Positions 21,389-34,100 of a stretch of 64,000 nucleotides of DNA are shown here, one piece after another (positions within the stretch are counted from its first letter, which is position 1; each line of letters begins with the position of its first letter). A model generated the notes under the pieces. The model was not told the origin of the DNA and made no database searches. It saw only the letters and a list, made by a program, of their open reading frames with translations. The position numbers and the translations under genes were made by a program. Origin of the DNA: Kuschelorhynchus macadamiae (taxonomy: Eukaryota > Arthropoda > Insecta > Coleoptera > Curculionidae); the NCBI GenBank assembly GCA_030620095.1, contig JAUTXW010000056.1, forward strand, positions 807,501 to 871,500. Reading direction: 5' to 3'.

Positions 21389-23702
21389 GTCCAAGCCATG
21401 CACAGGATAGTAAGCAAGATTCTCAAGAACTGCTGTCACCCACAGCTCCACAATTGCTGTCACCCACAGCTCCAGAATTGCTGCCACACACAGATTCAGA
21501 ATTGTTGTCACACACAGCTCCAGAATTACTGTCACCCACAGCTCCAAAATTGTTGTCACTCTCAGCTCCAGAATTACTGTCTCCCTCAGCAAGCACACAG
21601 ACAACGAAAATATTAAGTTCAAGTACACCACGTAAAATAAAATTGAGGAGAAAGATCAGACATTTGCAGCAACAAAAGCGAAGGCTTATCTCACCAACTG
21701 ATGAACAAAAATCTGAATGGACAATTATGAATTTTTATGAAATGTGTGATAAATTTTTAAGCCCACCACTTGCAGAAATTGTTAAAGCTCAAGCAGTTCT
21801 CAAAATGAAGAAACCAACTGCTCGAAGATACTCTACAGAGTACAAGCAATTTGCTTTAACATTATATTTCTTGGGTCCAAGAGCATATAAATTTATGAGT
21901 AAGCTATTATGTCTTCCAAGCAAGAGGAGCTTACAGTACATGACTCAAAAACTCAGTTTAAACCCAGGTCTCGCAAATGATGCTATTTTCCAGGCATTAG
22001 AAATAAAAATTAAAACAATGTTGGAGGAAGACAAACATTGCACACTTTGTTTGGATGAAATGTCGATTAAATCAAACTTATTTTACTTTACTGGGGGTGA
22101 TGAACTAGTTGGACTTTATGATGTTGGGGCCGGAAAAAAAAAATTTGCCTATGCGCAAAATGCCTTAGTCATTATGGCAAGAGGTCTTTACTCTAACTGG
22201 GAACAACCTATTGCCTATTTCTTCTTATAGTCACAATTTGAAGCCAACCAGTTGCGTGCTGCGTTAGAAGAATGTGTAAAAAAGTTGACCAAAGCAGATT
22301 TGTTTGTTGATGCTCTGGTTAGTGATATGGGCTCAAACTCTATTAACCTTGCCAACTTGCTTGATGTTACTCCAGAAACTCCCGAGTTTATAATGTCGGG
22401 TGTAAAAATTACATATTTGTTTGATATTTGTCACTTACTTAAGGCAGTTAGAAATAATTTAATAAAAATGTTTTCGTTTTCGATGAAAAAAAGACATCTT
22501 GGACTTTTATTGAATACTTTTTTAAGGAAGATAGTAAGCAATTTTACATGTGTGCACCAAAACTCACAAGAGCCCATATATACACATCAAATTTTGAAAA
22601 AATGAGGGTACGGTTAGCTGCCCAGGTATTAAGCCATTCAGTCGCAAGTGGCATGAATGTTTACATGAGCCTTGGTACATTGCCTGCTGATGCCATAGGC
22701 ACAATAGAAATTGTTGATAAAATGAATAATCTTTTTGATGTATTAAACTCTTCAAAACTGATGAAAAAGGGCACTGTAAGAAAGTTTTTGAGGGTGAAGA
22801 TTATCAAATTAAATTTTTAAGTGAAATGATTATTTTTATTATTTAATTATATTAAATGAAAAAGGGGAAGATGTAACTTCCAAATCTAGATTTAAAAAGT
22901 GTTGGGTAATAACTTTAAATGCGGTTAAAAAACTGTGGGAAAAGTTGTCCTCTGTGGGATTTAAATATCTTAAAACAAGGAGGTTAAATACTGACTGTCT
23001 TGAAAATGTTTTTGGCACAATTAGACAACAGGGTGGAAACTGTGTGAATATCCCACTGCCATACAATTTCAAAGAGCTTTTAGAAAACTTTTTTGTCAGC
23101 ATTTTTTACACACTAACAATATGAATTGCAAAAATGACTTAGATGAATTATTAGTTAAAATCGACGCAAAAAATATATAAAAAATAAGAAAAACTAGTAA
23201 GACAATATCCCTTCCTGACTATAATTACAGGCATGAGACAATTGTTTATCAAAATGCTTTTAAATATGTCTGTGGATATTTAATTAAAAAATCTCTAGAG
23301 ATTCACCACTGAGACATTTGCACAAAATATTCAAAAGAGTGTGAGGAGTTAGATAATACACAGTTGCTCACACATTTTAAAGCTTTTGATACAGACCTCA
23401 GTAATTATGGCGGGTTGAGAACGCCTACTGAACATTTTATTTTATTTGTTTATAAATTAGAAAAAATATTTGTTTCTAAATTTGAAGAATTTACTACAGA
23501 AGTTGGTATTTCAAATAGGTTTTTAAGTATTATGACTGATGTTCATTTTGATCATCCACGTCCTCAGTTTCCATTGTTATATACTGTAAAATTATTTATA
23601 AGGTTAAAAATATTTTATTCTGTAAAATATGCTAATAGGGATTTGAAGGAAAATAAGGCAAATAAGAAAAATCGAAAAATTTGTATTCTTTCTCATTTAT
23701 AA
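21389..23702 (+). CDS. Exon 4: P-type transposase core (of a pseudogene)
   Basis: In order: seven octapeptide repeats (21427-21594); a basic region; an HTH-like YSTEYKQFALTLYFLGPRAY; LCLDEMSIKSNLFY with a first acidic motif; YAQNALVIMARG; after an in-frame TAG, LVSDMGSNSINLANL and YLFDICHLLKAVRNNL (the FD.PHL.K..RNNL motif of P transposases); KLTRAHIYTSNFEKM and LAAQVLSHSVASGM; TRRLNTDCLENVFGTIRQQG with the catalytic Glu in LEN.FG.IR; and a C-terminal YVCGYLIKK, FKAFDTDLSNYGGL and NRDLKENKANKKNRK tail. All family blocks are present in order, so the original product was full length. Stops and frameshifts (22230, ~22483, ~22800-22860, ~23120, ~23310) inactivate it. Confidence 0.87.
21427..21594 (+). 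repeat. 24-bp coding minisatellite, seven units
   Basis: Each unit encodes a version of (E/Q/K)LLSPTAP. Units 3 and 4 have PHTDS and SHTAP variants, and the last two are SLSAP and SPSAS. It sits in the linker between the THAP domain and the transposase core, so its length could vary without touching the fold. Confidence 0.9.
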
Positions 23703-24980
23703 ATGTTGTTGATTTTTTAATTTTAGTGGAATTATAATAAATGTTTTCTCTGCATATCTTATGGTTTAAAGTTTTTAAAAATTAATGTAAAGTTTTTAAT
23801 TTAATATCTTAGTAACTAAGTATTTAGTGTATTTAAGCAAATATTGCTGCCATTTTCAGCTTTTGCATTAGAAAATAAAAAATTGCTTCTGCTAAATTGT
23901 TTTTATCGCCCTCCCCTTACACTTCATTTATTTTTATTAAAGATAATATTTTTTATAAAATTTTAAAGATTTGCATTTAAAAGAAAAAAATAAAATTGTG
24001 AATGCATTTTTATTTGAACGTCTAATAATTACTAACTAATTTAGCTATTTTCCAAACTGAATTTACATGTTACAAGAAATATATACAACAAATTTGAAAT
24101 CCCATATTTGTTAATTTAACTTTTAAACATGTACTGGCTATTTTATACATAAAGTTAAGATCTTTCTGAGCTAATTACTTTGAATAAATGTACTTAAGTA
24201 AACAGTATTAACTGTTTGAAAATTGTGATTTAGTATTTTATATGCATTTTAAGTAATTTGTTAATGCTGATTCATTTCTGAAATACATAGTAAAATTTAT
24301 ATATGTAAGTATTTTTATGTTCTGAAACTCCCCTTTCAGTACTTTTAACTATCTAGTATTTCCAACTATTTACATACTATAAGTTAAGATATTTTAGCTT
24401 TTTTTCAACTACACTTAATTATTTGAATTTTGTGCATTTATGTTACCGATACATAAACCTTATGGGAAACTATTTTTAGTGAAATTCGCCAAATTTTTTA
24501 TATGTTGTAGTTCTAGACCTATTTTATAAAAAAAAAATGTATCCAATTAATCATTTAACCTAAATATATCATAATAAATGGAGTGATCTATTTAAAAAAT
24601 CCTGAAGCTGCACCTTGTATGATTTCGGACAACCTGTATAAATTAAAAAATTAATTGAAATTGAAAATGGCAAATTACTGGCCAAGTTTAACTGATTAAA
24701 GTGTACAAAATAAAAAGTATATTTGTTTAAGAAAACTCATATCTTTATGAATATGAATTAAATTTTTGGCCGATTTATTTATCGTATTATCAAATATACT
24801 TAAGATTATTATCTAAAAAAGCATATTTTATCCAACCCAAAAGAGCTAAAACTCATCCCAATCAAATTTTGTTAGTATGAGTTTAAAACTAATATTGTAT
24901 ATATCCGTCAAGCCAGCTCCTTGTAGCTAGCATCAAGGAGCCAGCAACAAAATTTTACAGTGGACCAAATAAACCTTTGC
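23703..24980. other. Gene-free AT-rich region
   Basis: Downstream of the transposase relic. Reverse-strand TATACAGGTTGTCCGAAATC near 24640 resembles a common insect repeat end. No gene seen. Confidence 0.45.
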
Positions 24981-25603
24981 CATAATATAAATATACCAGA
25001 TAGTTCCAGGATGGAACCTGTCGTTTGCCACCCCACATTGGAAAGGACCATATATTAAGTGTATATTACTTCATCTGTCTGTTAAATTTGAGGTAATGAT
25101 AGAAGAAATATGGAAATAGATTTTTAATAAAAAATTAATTTTTACTTCGCCACTGTCGTTTGCGACCCCACTTAGAAAAAGACCATATATTAAGGATATA
25201 TTACTATATCTGCCTGCAGAATCTCGTTTAATTTCATGCTAAGGTAAGAAAGGCATTGTATTTTTAGAAATACAAACATTTTTTACTCTGCCCCTGTCGT
25301 TTGCTACCCCACCTACGAAAAGACCATATATTAAGAGTATATTACTCCATCAGCTTGCAGAATTTCCTTTAATTTTAAGTTAAGCTAAGAAAGACATTGC
25401 AATTGTAAAGATACATTAATTTTTGACTCCGCCCCTATCGTTTGCCACCCCGCCTAAAAAGAGACCATGTATTAAGTGTATATGACTCCATCTGTTTGCA
25501 AAATGTTGTATAATTTGAGGTAGATAGAAGAGGTATTGCATTTTTAGAAATATATGATTTTTTACTACCTCATCCTGGAACTATCTTGTATATTTATATT
25601 ATG
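24981..25603. mobile_element. Inverted-repeat element containing ~140-bp tandem repeats
   Basis: The left end (24981-25013) begins CATAATATAAATATACCAGA and continues TAGTTCCAGGATG. The right end (25571-25603) is its inverse with one mismatch. Between them are four direct repeats of about 135-141 bp starting near 25020, 25155, 25296 and 25436, each with GTCGTTTGCCACCCC, AAAAGACCATATATTAAG and a TATATTACTCCATCTG block. A further GTTTGCCACCCCC lies just outside the right end at 25607. There is no protein. This layout matches non-autonomous elements that carry a minisatellite core; the superfamily is unknown. Confidence 0.8.
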
Positions 25604-28099
25604 ATGTTTGCCACCCCCTATCAGATATATATTTTAGAGTTTGCAAAGTTTTGTTGCAATTAGCATTATTAACATAAAGAACTCCCATTTTTCATAAAGG
25701 TTCTGAGTCCTTTTCAGTTACCACCTCCTAATTCTAATTCTCCCTTTTTCATCGGCCCTGTTTAGCATAATTTTTAAATTATCATTACACGTCTAACATG
25801 ACACATACTACCTGATAGCTCTACCTAAATTAATTATTACAAGGGGTAATTTATATTAAGTAAGTTGCACATTTTTCAATTTTAAAATTAGATATATCAA
25901 ATTTTACCGAAGAATTTTACATAAAACAGAGTATTATCATGCAAATCTAATAAGGTATAGGTACCATATATCTATGGATATAATTCTTATCTCAAAGTAG
26001 CTATAAATTATAGGTAGCATTTTTTAACAGTTCAATTGCTGTGCCATTGGCCTTATCTCATATATAAATGGCTCTCTCTGTCTAATTTTTAACATATTTG
26101 TCCTGTATTTGAAGCAGAACCTATTTACAAATAAACAAAAACATTTCATTAAAGTAGTGAACATAATGAAGTTATTAAGTCGATGAAATTGTTATTTCTT
26201 AAAATATAATATAGAAGTATGAAACTCTAAAACAAGTTGAGCAAAATATTAATTACAAACTATACATACAAAATTGCAAAACCCAGAAATCACACTACAT
26301 ACATTTTGGCATCACTGTATCCTTGGCAAAACAGAAAGAAATCTTATAGGGTTCATTGGACCATGCCATAGACACTTCGATAAAGCACACAACACAAAGC
26401 AATCAGAAATAATACTTACAAAGTTCAATATCTTTCACAATTATCAAGCAGGTTGTAATGGGACTTCAGCTAATGCTGATCAATGGTTCTTCCTTTTATT
26501 GTCCAAGCATGTGAAAGGTAGATGAAAATACTATAACATCTACTAGACATCATTTACATATCATTCCCTTCATTTCAGTGTCGCAAAAGCTGTAACTAAA
26601 AATATTGCTGGCATAAGTAAAAATATACTGTGCAACATGATACTAATTATTTTCTTGTAGTACTTCTAATGATAAAAACTAAGATTAATTGTATAATAAA
26701 GTATAACATAGACACAGAAATATAATTGTTAGCAAGTAGCATTTGCTTAGAAATAAATAATTTCATTTTCTACCTGAAAAAGTTACACTTAGATATCATT
26801 CATTATAATTATATATTGAATCAGGAATTGGCCTTATTGCTTTTCTGTATTTTCGTAAATAGAAAATGTTCTTCCTTGTATTAAGTACTAGTATACTACT
26901 GCAATTAATGTTCAACTTTACAGTTTTTAAATATACAATTCTTCTATTTCTTTCGTGTGAATAATTTACATTTTCTCTTTATGTATTGAGAACTAAAACA
27001 AAAACAAAGACAAATTTTAGGCAGGAGTTAGGTTAAGTTATAGTGATGTGCAACTTTGATAAAATATTCGATATTTAGTATTAGATATTTGGAATAATCG
27101 ATACACAAAAAATAAGATAGTATGGCATATTATACACAGTAATGTACTTTTACTAAACTGTCCACAATTTCTCGTTTCATTTAAAAAGTACATATTCATA
27201 TTATTATAAATTATGTACCTATATGTAATATATGTTACAAAAAAAAGGCCCTGACCTTCACACATATTGTCTAAAACAATTATACAACCCATTAGTGAAT
27301 TATATTTTAATAGTTTACAAAACGTAACGCAAGTACCTGTTGTAAAAATAATAGGATGTCCCTAGCGTGAGGAAAAAATTAATTTTGTACTGCCATGCCG
27401 TATCACCGGATCTTTAAAACATATTTGTTTGCCTGGTTGCATACTTGGTACCGTGATGGCATTGAATTCGGAGGTATAAACAATCTTTTTCTTTACAAAA
27501 TAAAATATCTAATAGAAATAAAGGTGTTAACCAGATCATTTGCAAATAAATAGCTTACACAATATTTAAAGATCATTTTCATAGCTTTGTTAGACATTCC
27601 TATAAAAGGTTAATTCAAGAGTAGTAAATTAGGAGCATAGGGTTAATTTTTTTCGTCATATTTACCTACTACAAAATGAGCCAAATCAAGAAATAATTCA
27701 CTGAATTATATAGGTTTCGCAATAAGTTTACATAGTTTTTAAGCAGATTAGCTTACCTTCTTTAATTTGTTGGACCTTTTACGAGTTTCGTAACTTTTCT
27801 GCTGCTTTGGATGTTCCATGTTTTCATAAATTTCTTGAATATTTTGGCATCTATCGATTATATACACTATATATTATAGTATAGGACTCAAGTAACAGGT
27901 ATCGAAAAGTATTTTATATTCCAACAAATCAAATTAAATTTGATTTGTTGTAAAATTGTAAAATTAAATATCTATTATCACGAATGTGAACTGACAGATA
28001 CAGAAAATGGCGACTTTTCGTAGTAGGTTGGTATTTTTCGAATCAAGATCGGGAAATCCGAATATAATGCCCGAGCGATACCCAAATGAGTTATCATTC
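25604..28099. other. Gene-free AT-rich region
   Basis: Open frames at 26274-26525 and 27038-27292 (reverse) show no recognisable domain. I see no other structure. Confidence 0.45.
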
Positions 28100-29344
28100 C
28101 AGTGTTACCAATTAGCGGATTAAAATCCGATTTGCGGATATTTTCAGAATGAGTGGATTTTTTTCGGATATTAAAATATTGCGGAGTTTTTTCGGATATT
28201 TTGGTAAAAAGTGGACATTTGGCGGATTTTTGGGTTCTAATACAGACTATGCAAAACAAGGGATGACAATCGGGAAATTTAATATAAATTTCGGGAAGAC
28301 TGAATAGGTATAGTCGGCAACTGCGCAATATCTGTCGAGTCGATACTTTTTGCTCCTCCCTAATAAAACGGGTTGCGAAACTGACACATGTGTGTTTTAT
28401 TTAGGACTGCCATCCTTCTCTAACGCATTATTATTTTAAATGGCACCTATTTTACTTGTTTGCAGATGTTAGAGTGTTTAGATGTTCGAAGCAAATAGCC
28501 AACACTTGTTATTCCTTGATTTTTTTATATATATATAAAAAATACTATTTGTTCCTTGTTCTTTTATTCCTAGTTTTTGTATTATTCTACCTGTACATAT
28601 TTTTTTCAACTACTTGATTATGAGTGTGGTTTATACTAAATTTATATAAACCCAAGCGACACGGATCCGGAATACAATTGCTAATTTGATTGGCTAACTT
28701 CCGTCATGTTTCTAATGCGTACATCCAAGGTGCGGACACATTGAAGAAGGCATAAATCTTGTATATTCTCAGTGGGGCTGATCGCGGCATTTTACTTAAT
28801 TATTGAAGATATCAGAGTAAGATCGTTAAACTTTCTCCGTAGAACAGTGGCAAGACATTCAACTTTGGATGCAACGGTCCGCGTTCCATGCAGGCCGTGA
28901 TTTTTTATATTTTTTAAACTAAAATCTATAGTAAAAAATATATATTAGGTTAGGCTAGTATTGGTTGGGTTTGCTGTAAAGAATTCTGAGTCTATATTAA
29001 AGCAAGTATTTAATCATAATCATGAAAAAATATGGCAACACTGTAAAAAATACTATCTAATCTATATAATCAAAGGTAATGGTTTAACTGACATATTTTC
29101 CGTAATTCCGAACAGCAAATTTAAAAAAACAATAGATACAGAATTTTTTATAGTTAATAAATGGTCTACATATTTAACAATATGAAAACTTTTTTTTAAG
29201 GCATACCTATCGATCATTTAATCTTATCGACAAGTGTTCAGCTAATTCATTTTCGTTCATCCCTATCTGGGAGATTTTTGAACAAAAATCCGATTTTTTG
29301 AGAGGAATGGTGGATATTTTCGTGTCGGAGCATTGGTAACACTG
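28100..29344. mobile_element. Non-autonomous hAT-like element
   Basis: The left end reads CAGTGTTACCAAT and the right end ATTGGTAACACTG, a perfect 13-bp inverted pair of a type common in hAT elements. The flanks are TATCATTC (28092-28099) and TATCATCC (29345-29352), an 8-bp target duplication with one mismatch, also hAT-like. Sub-terminal AAATCCGATTT and GGATATTTT-type motifs occur near both ends. Inside, the open frame at 28961-29185 has no transposase motif, so the element depends on another source of enzyme or is dead. Confidence 0.8.
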
Positions 29345-29352
29345 TATCATCC

Positions 29353-30909
29353 GTTAAGTTAACGAACGCTATCTCCCAAAATCGCACCCCTGGTAGCAAG
29401 CTACTTGCGCCTGAAATTTTTTCGTTTAATGTGTATATGATACCTTCAAAAATAAGTCCCGCCTACAAAATATTGCTTTTTTATTGAAAAAAAGGTATAA
29501 TTTGAACATTTTTAGGTTAGGAAGAAAATTTAATTTTTCCGCAGATTACGGTTCAAGAGTTTTAGAAACGGTACATGTACAAAATATTTGTCCTTAATTA
29601 ATTTTCCACCTTGTACCTTCCGTAATTTGCATAAAAAAAGAAAATAAAAACATACTTACTTACTTACTTACTTAACGGCTTTTATTTAAATAATTTTTTA
29701 CAATGGTGTGGTATAGTACAAGATGATAAATAGATGTAAATGGCGAAGTTTAGCCTAAGGCTACTCTTACACTTAACCATGTTACTAGTAAAAATTATTA
29801 ATAGTAAACTTACCTAAAATAACAAAATTATCTATAATATTAAAAAATAACAATATAAATAATGTAAAATAAATTATATTATATTATATTATATATGTAT
29901 ATATATACATATACATACATACACACATACATATATATACATATATACACACATACATAAATACATATATACATACATACACACACATACACAGAATTTC
30001 AAATAGTAATGTTAGTTGTTTAGAATGAATAATTAATATCAGATAAACAAACAAGTAACCGGGTCGCATGATGGACAATAAGATAACTGGAGAAATGAAA
30101 AAAAAAAAATCAGAACAGAGTAATGAGTTGATTATGATGAAGGTCGATTTTTTCTTCTCATGAGAATTTCAACAAACATGGCGGCCTCGGCATTTTCGCC
30201 TTTGAAGTTACATTTCCTAATAGTTGTGAACCTCAAGGTAAATCTGTGTTGAACTAAAGTCAAAATTTCTGCCAAAAACGACCTCGAAGTCCATTTTTAT
30301 ACAATTTGAGCTGGAAGGTAAGTTTAAATAATTACAATGTTCGTAATCTATCGATGTTACTAACACTATTATCGATAATATTTTTTTCGATTTTAGAACA
30401 AGTCAATAGATATTATTAGGTTGAGAAGTAATGTTTACACTGTGAGTTTACTAGATACTCGCTAGCAAGTTCAATAACACAATAAGTTTTAAGTCGTTTT
30501 TTTCTTGTTAATGTGGTTCAATAGGTTTTGAAAATATTTTGTTTTTTGTTGAACTGGGACGTCATACGTCTCCCGTATTTGACCGTTTTTAAAAACATCT
30601 CGGAGAACGGTTTGAACCTGTCACCTATGTGCCAGCATATATTATACACGGTGTCCTATATAAGAATGCACACTACATAAAGGAATCTCGTAAACCAGAA
30701 AAGATGCAAGGATGATTAAATTAGAGAAAAGTTGCGCCTTGCTCAACCTTACGGCGTCATTTTTCGAAATCTAAAAAAATCCTATTACTTCCGAAGATAT
30801 TTGGGAAAAACCGAATTTTCCCGATTTCGTTTTAATTTTTTTCTGGCTCTATTTGAAAAGATGACAATACAAATTTTACATTCCCATTGCTACTTTTTTT
30901 GCTATACAA
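29353..30909. other. Gene-free region with simple repeats
   Basis: It contains (TTAC)n at about 29655-29673 and a mixed AT/ACAT microsatellite at 29876-30000. A tract at 30640 (ACGGTGTCCTATATAAGAAT) resembles a common insect repeat end. No gene seen; the frame at 30732-31016 has no recognisable motif. Confidence 0.5.
29876..29995. repeat. Microsatellite (AT / ACAT / CATA mixture)
   Basis: Low-complexity alternation of TATA, ACAT and CACACA blocks. Confidence 0.9.
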
Positions 30910-31147
30910 GTTCATGTTATTGGATTTTCAATCTGATGTTTCGTTTCCTAGCAATCATCATCAACTTTGTTTTTTTAAATAAAAGAAAAAAATGTTTGTT
31001 CCCTGAAAAACTCTAATTTCATTTCTAACGACATATCGCTCATTACATTTATCCGATGTTTCAGAAGAAAAAACCATCATCAATGTTATTTGATAATGAT
31101 TACGAAGGAACGAAACGTCGGATTAAAAATCTAACGTCATCATGTTA
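30910..31147. repeat. Inverted pair of hammerhead-like motifs
   Basis: A reverse-strand copy (30910-30964) and a forward copy (31089-31147) share GATGATGATT..(C/G)..GGAA.CGAAAC followed by (A/G)TC.GATT.AAAATC. The order TGATGA, degenerate stem, GAAAC is hammerhead-like. In the forward copy CGT and GGAT could pair with ACG and AUCU around an A-rich loop, followed by UC at the cleavage position. Stem II is poorly paired in both, so activity is doubtful. They may be ends of a decayed retroelement. Confidence 0.35.
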
Positions 31148-34100
31148 GGGAGAAAAATTTGCACAGAGTATGAATTTTATGTTTGTTTAGAGAATGAGTG
31201 AGGACTTTTTGAACATAAGATTAAATAAGATTGTTTTAATTAATTTTTTCTTACTGTATAAATTAAAATATTTTATTTTTTGATGATAACATTTTGCTTA
31301 CTTGCACTAGAAATAGGTTTTAGATTCAAAAAATGCAAATATTCTTAATGTGATAATCATCATATAATTTATTGATTGGGTCTTGATCTCGGGTTAAACT
31401 AAATCATTTCGAGGATAATTTGATGTTGAAGAAATTTTCAAATTATTTATGACATTACTTTTTGCCAGCTTTTTAATGTTTTTATGATACTCTGAAGAAT
31501 ATCTATATAGTTTAATCACATTTTGTTTATTTGTTTCACTTTTATATTTTGGCATTTTAGATTAGAATTTAATGTTGATGTAATTTGGAAGGGACTCCGT
31601 TCTGTGAGCTTAATGACATAACAGGATTATTTTTCTTTGGAGAAATTATTTTAACTAGTTAGCAACCAACAGTTGGCTCGCTTTTCTTCCAGGTCAGAAA
31701 AACTAGGAAGGTTTTCTTCGAGGTTATTAAAATGGTTTAAAATTGGTCTTGTTTCTTAATAAAAAAAGCCTAGCAGTCCAACAAGGATTTCAAAAGGCTA
31801 AAATATCTAATATTTCGCCCATATTTCAACGTTAACCATGAAGACATTATTTGAGGTAAGAACTTGGAACTTAAGTCTATTAAAAATGCCTTCGACTTCG
31901 AAGGAAATTTTTTAGGTTAGATTAAAGTAAGAATGTCTTCTTTTCTGCCTAAAACATCTTTCGTCGTTAAAGTCATTTTAGTATGTAATTATTTGGAGAT
32001 TTAAACCATTAAAATGGACCTTAAAGTATAGAAACTTCAAACACATAAGTTTTAACTTTAATAACAATTAGATCGTTTTTAACGACAAAAAGGGGTACAT
32101 TTTACTAAATTGGAGTTAATTTTTTGAATATGCTGGTTAATATGGCTTAAAATGTTGCTTGGATACAGTCTGCCCTGTTTTTCAAAAGCACACCCTTGTA
32201 TCCTTGGAATTAGTTACCAGATTAGTTTAAAATTTTGTTGCTATGTATGGATTTAAAATCTGATTGTTTCGACACACTCATCTTTAAGATCGCTTACTGT
32301 CGTGCAAACCTAGGTAGGAAAAAAGGTGCCGACTTGTTAAAAAAAATATTTGCACTATTTTTATGGTAATTTGATCTTAGATTGTTATTCAGTATCATAA
32401 CCCCTCTAAATGTAGAGATACCAACTTTCAAAAAAATGCATTTCTTTATATTTTAAAGGCAAAATTCTGTTTTTCATTTTTTGTGTATTTTCACTTATCT
32501 CTATTGAATTTAGAAAAAAAATTGCTCTAAGAGGTACTTTAAGAAGCGTCCGAATTCTTCAAGGTTCTGATATTGTGTTTGATAATAAGGTCTTATCATT
32601 ACATTATCATTTAATATCTAAGAGCAATTTTCTTAGTCAAATTCAATAAACATGGTAAAACATAATAAAAAATATAAAATAGTATTTTTTGACAAAGGCA
32701 ATGGTTTACGAGAATTTTGCCTTAGAAATGTAAAAAATGCAGTTTCTGAAAGCTCCTATCTTCGAAAGTCAATGAAATATTTTGTTGAAATTTGGTATAG
32801 AGGTGTTCTTGATGATGATAAAAATCTAAGTTCAACATTTCCATAAAAAAATCGCTAATATTTTTTTCAAAAATGTGACCCTTTTTTAGCACCAGAAATT
32901 TAAATTAATATAGTAAATAATGTCTGAAATACTGCGGTGTACTTATAAAAATAGGATCAAACTGTATACCAAAAAAGCAATAGAAGTAACTATTCTAAAT
33001 ATATGTATATCTTTTTAAATCCGTTAAAAATTGTCACGTTTACTATTTTTTGAAAATACTGTAAATTTTGAGAGATAATGAGTATGGCTTGATCATATTT
33101 TTCTAAATATTTTTAATTTTTTGGTTTAATTTAAAGCAATCTCTAACGCCGAAATATAGTTTAACCTGAATCTTTTATTAAAAAAATTACGATGCGGATT
33201 TTCATAGTGACACTGTCTATTAATTGTTCCCGAAAAACTAGTGAAAGTATATAAGTTTACAAAAAATAGACAGTCCTTAAGATACCATCGGATAGTTATC
33301 ACTGATACTTTGCAGCTTAGGTACCAGGAGATACGAATCTCTAAATGAAGTTCTGAAAGTTAAAACAAAGAATTATTATTTCTCTCATGTCTCACCCTTT
33401 TCTTTCTGTACCAATTTAAAATATTAAAAATATCGATTAGTTCATACCTACACAATTAAGCATTTTAATTAATAATATTTATGAAGAATTTAAAAATGTT
33501 AAAATAAATAGATTGTACCATTTACATAAATACGTATGGGGCCTAACTAAATTTAGGACATTCTTTGCAATCAATCAAAAATTTAAAATTTAGGAATAAC
33601 TTTTTTTATATATTTTTTTAAAATTTCATTATTATTGAATATAGAGGTCGGGCCAAGTTTAATAAGACGTGATGTATAGGGTGTCCCATTTACATATGTT
33701 TTACGGAGTATTTCGTTTATAAGTAAAGATGCGGTCTTCGCATCACCATGCTACTTTTTGATGAAACTAGATACCAAAGATTGGTTTTAGACCCTTGATT
33801 TCTTAGCTAAAGGGTGAATATGAAAATTTGCCATTCTCAGACATCCCTTGTAGCTCGGTTACTACGGGATATATTAAATGAGTAAAAACTGTTTTTGTGG
33901 ATGTTATACGTAGTAGTGTTATACGTAGTGTTATAAGTCACTGGACTTATTTAGAGTTTTTCTGTGTGTCTAATTTTTTGAGTTAATTATATTGCATTTT
34001 GTTTAATAAGACATCTGTATATTTTTCTCTTATATTAATCTTACCAAGAGCTTCGAAAAAGTATAATATAATATAATAATTTTTATAAATTACACTGCAA

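Larger units (their letters stand above)
16032..23702 (+). pseudogene. P-element / THAP9-type transposase gene, four exons, broken
   Basis: This is a gene for a THAP-domain DNA transposase of the P superfamily, a nuclear enzyme with an RNase-H-like catalytic core. Exon 1 (16032-16135) and exon 2 (18024-18178) together encode the zinc-binding THAP domain. Exon 3 (18443-18523) is a linker. Exon 4 (21389-23702) carries an octapeptide repeat, a basic region and the catalytic core. Phases of the exons agree (2, 1, 1), so the model is consistent. Defects: the intron 1 donor reads AG|ATATGT instead of AG|GTATGT; the intron 2 donor lacks one G at the position the frame demands; exon 4 has an in-frame TAG at 22228-22230, a frameshift in the A-run near 22483, and shifts or stops at 22800-22860, 23120 and 23310. 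I found no terminal repeats, so it may be a transposon remnant or a former domesticated gene. Confidence 0.88.

Noticed and set aside
21383..21631. Reverse-strand VILELWVT repeat protein
   Set aside because: It is the antisense reading of the 24-bp coding minisatellite in exon 4.
15641..24640. Terminal inverted repeats for the P-type element
   Set aside because: I looked at both sides of the gene and found no convincing inverted pair or 8-bp duplication, so I did not set element boundaries.
27978..28328. 116-codon reverse open frame
   Set aside because: It crosses the left boundary of the hAT-like element and shows no domain.
33674..33890. TATAGGGTGTCCCATTTACA-like tracts (also near 10620, 21155, 24640, 30645)
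   Set aside because: They resemble common insect repeat ends, but each is short and I could not pair them into bounded elements.
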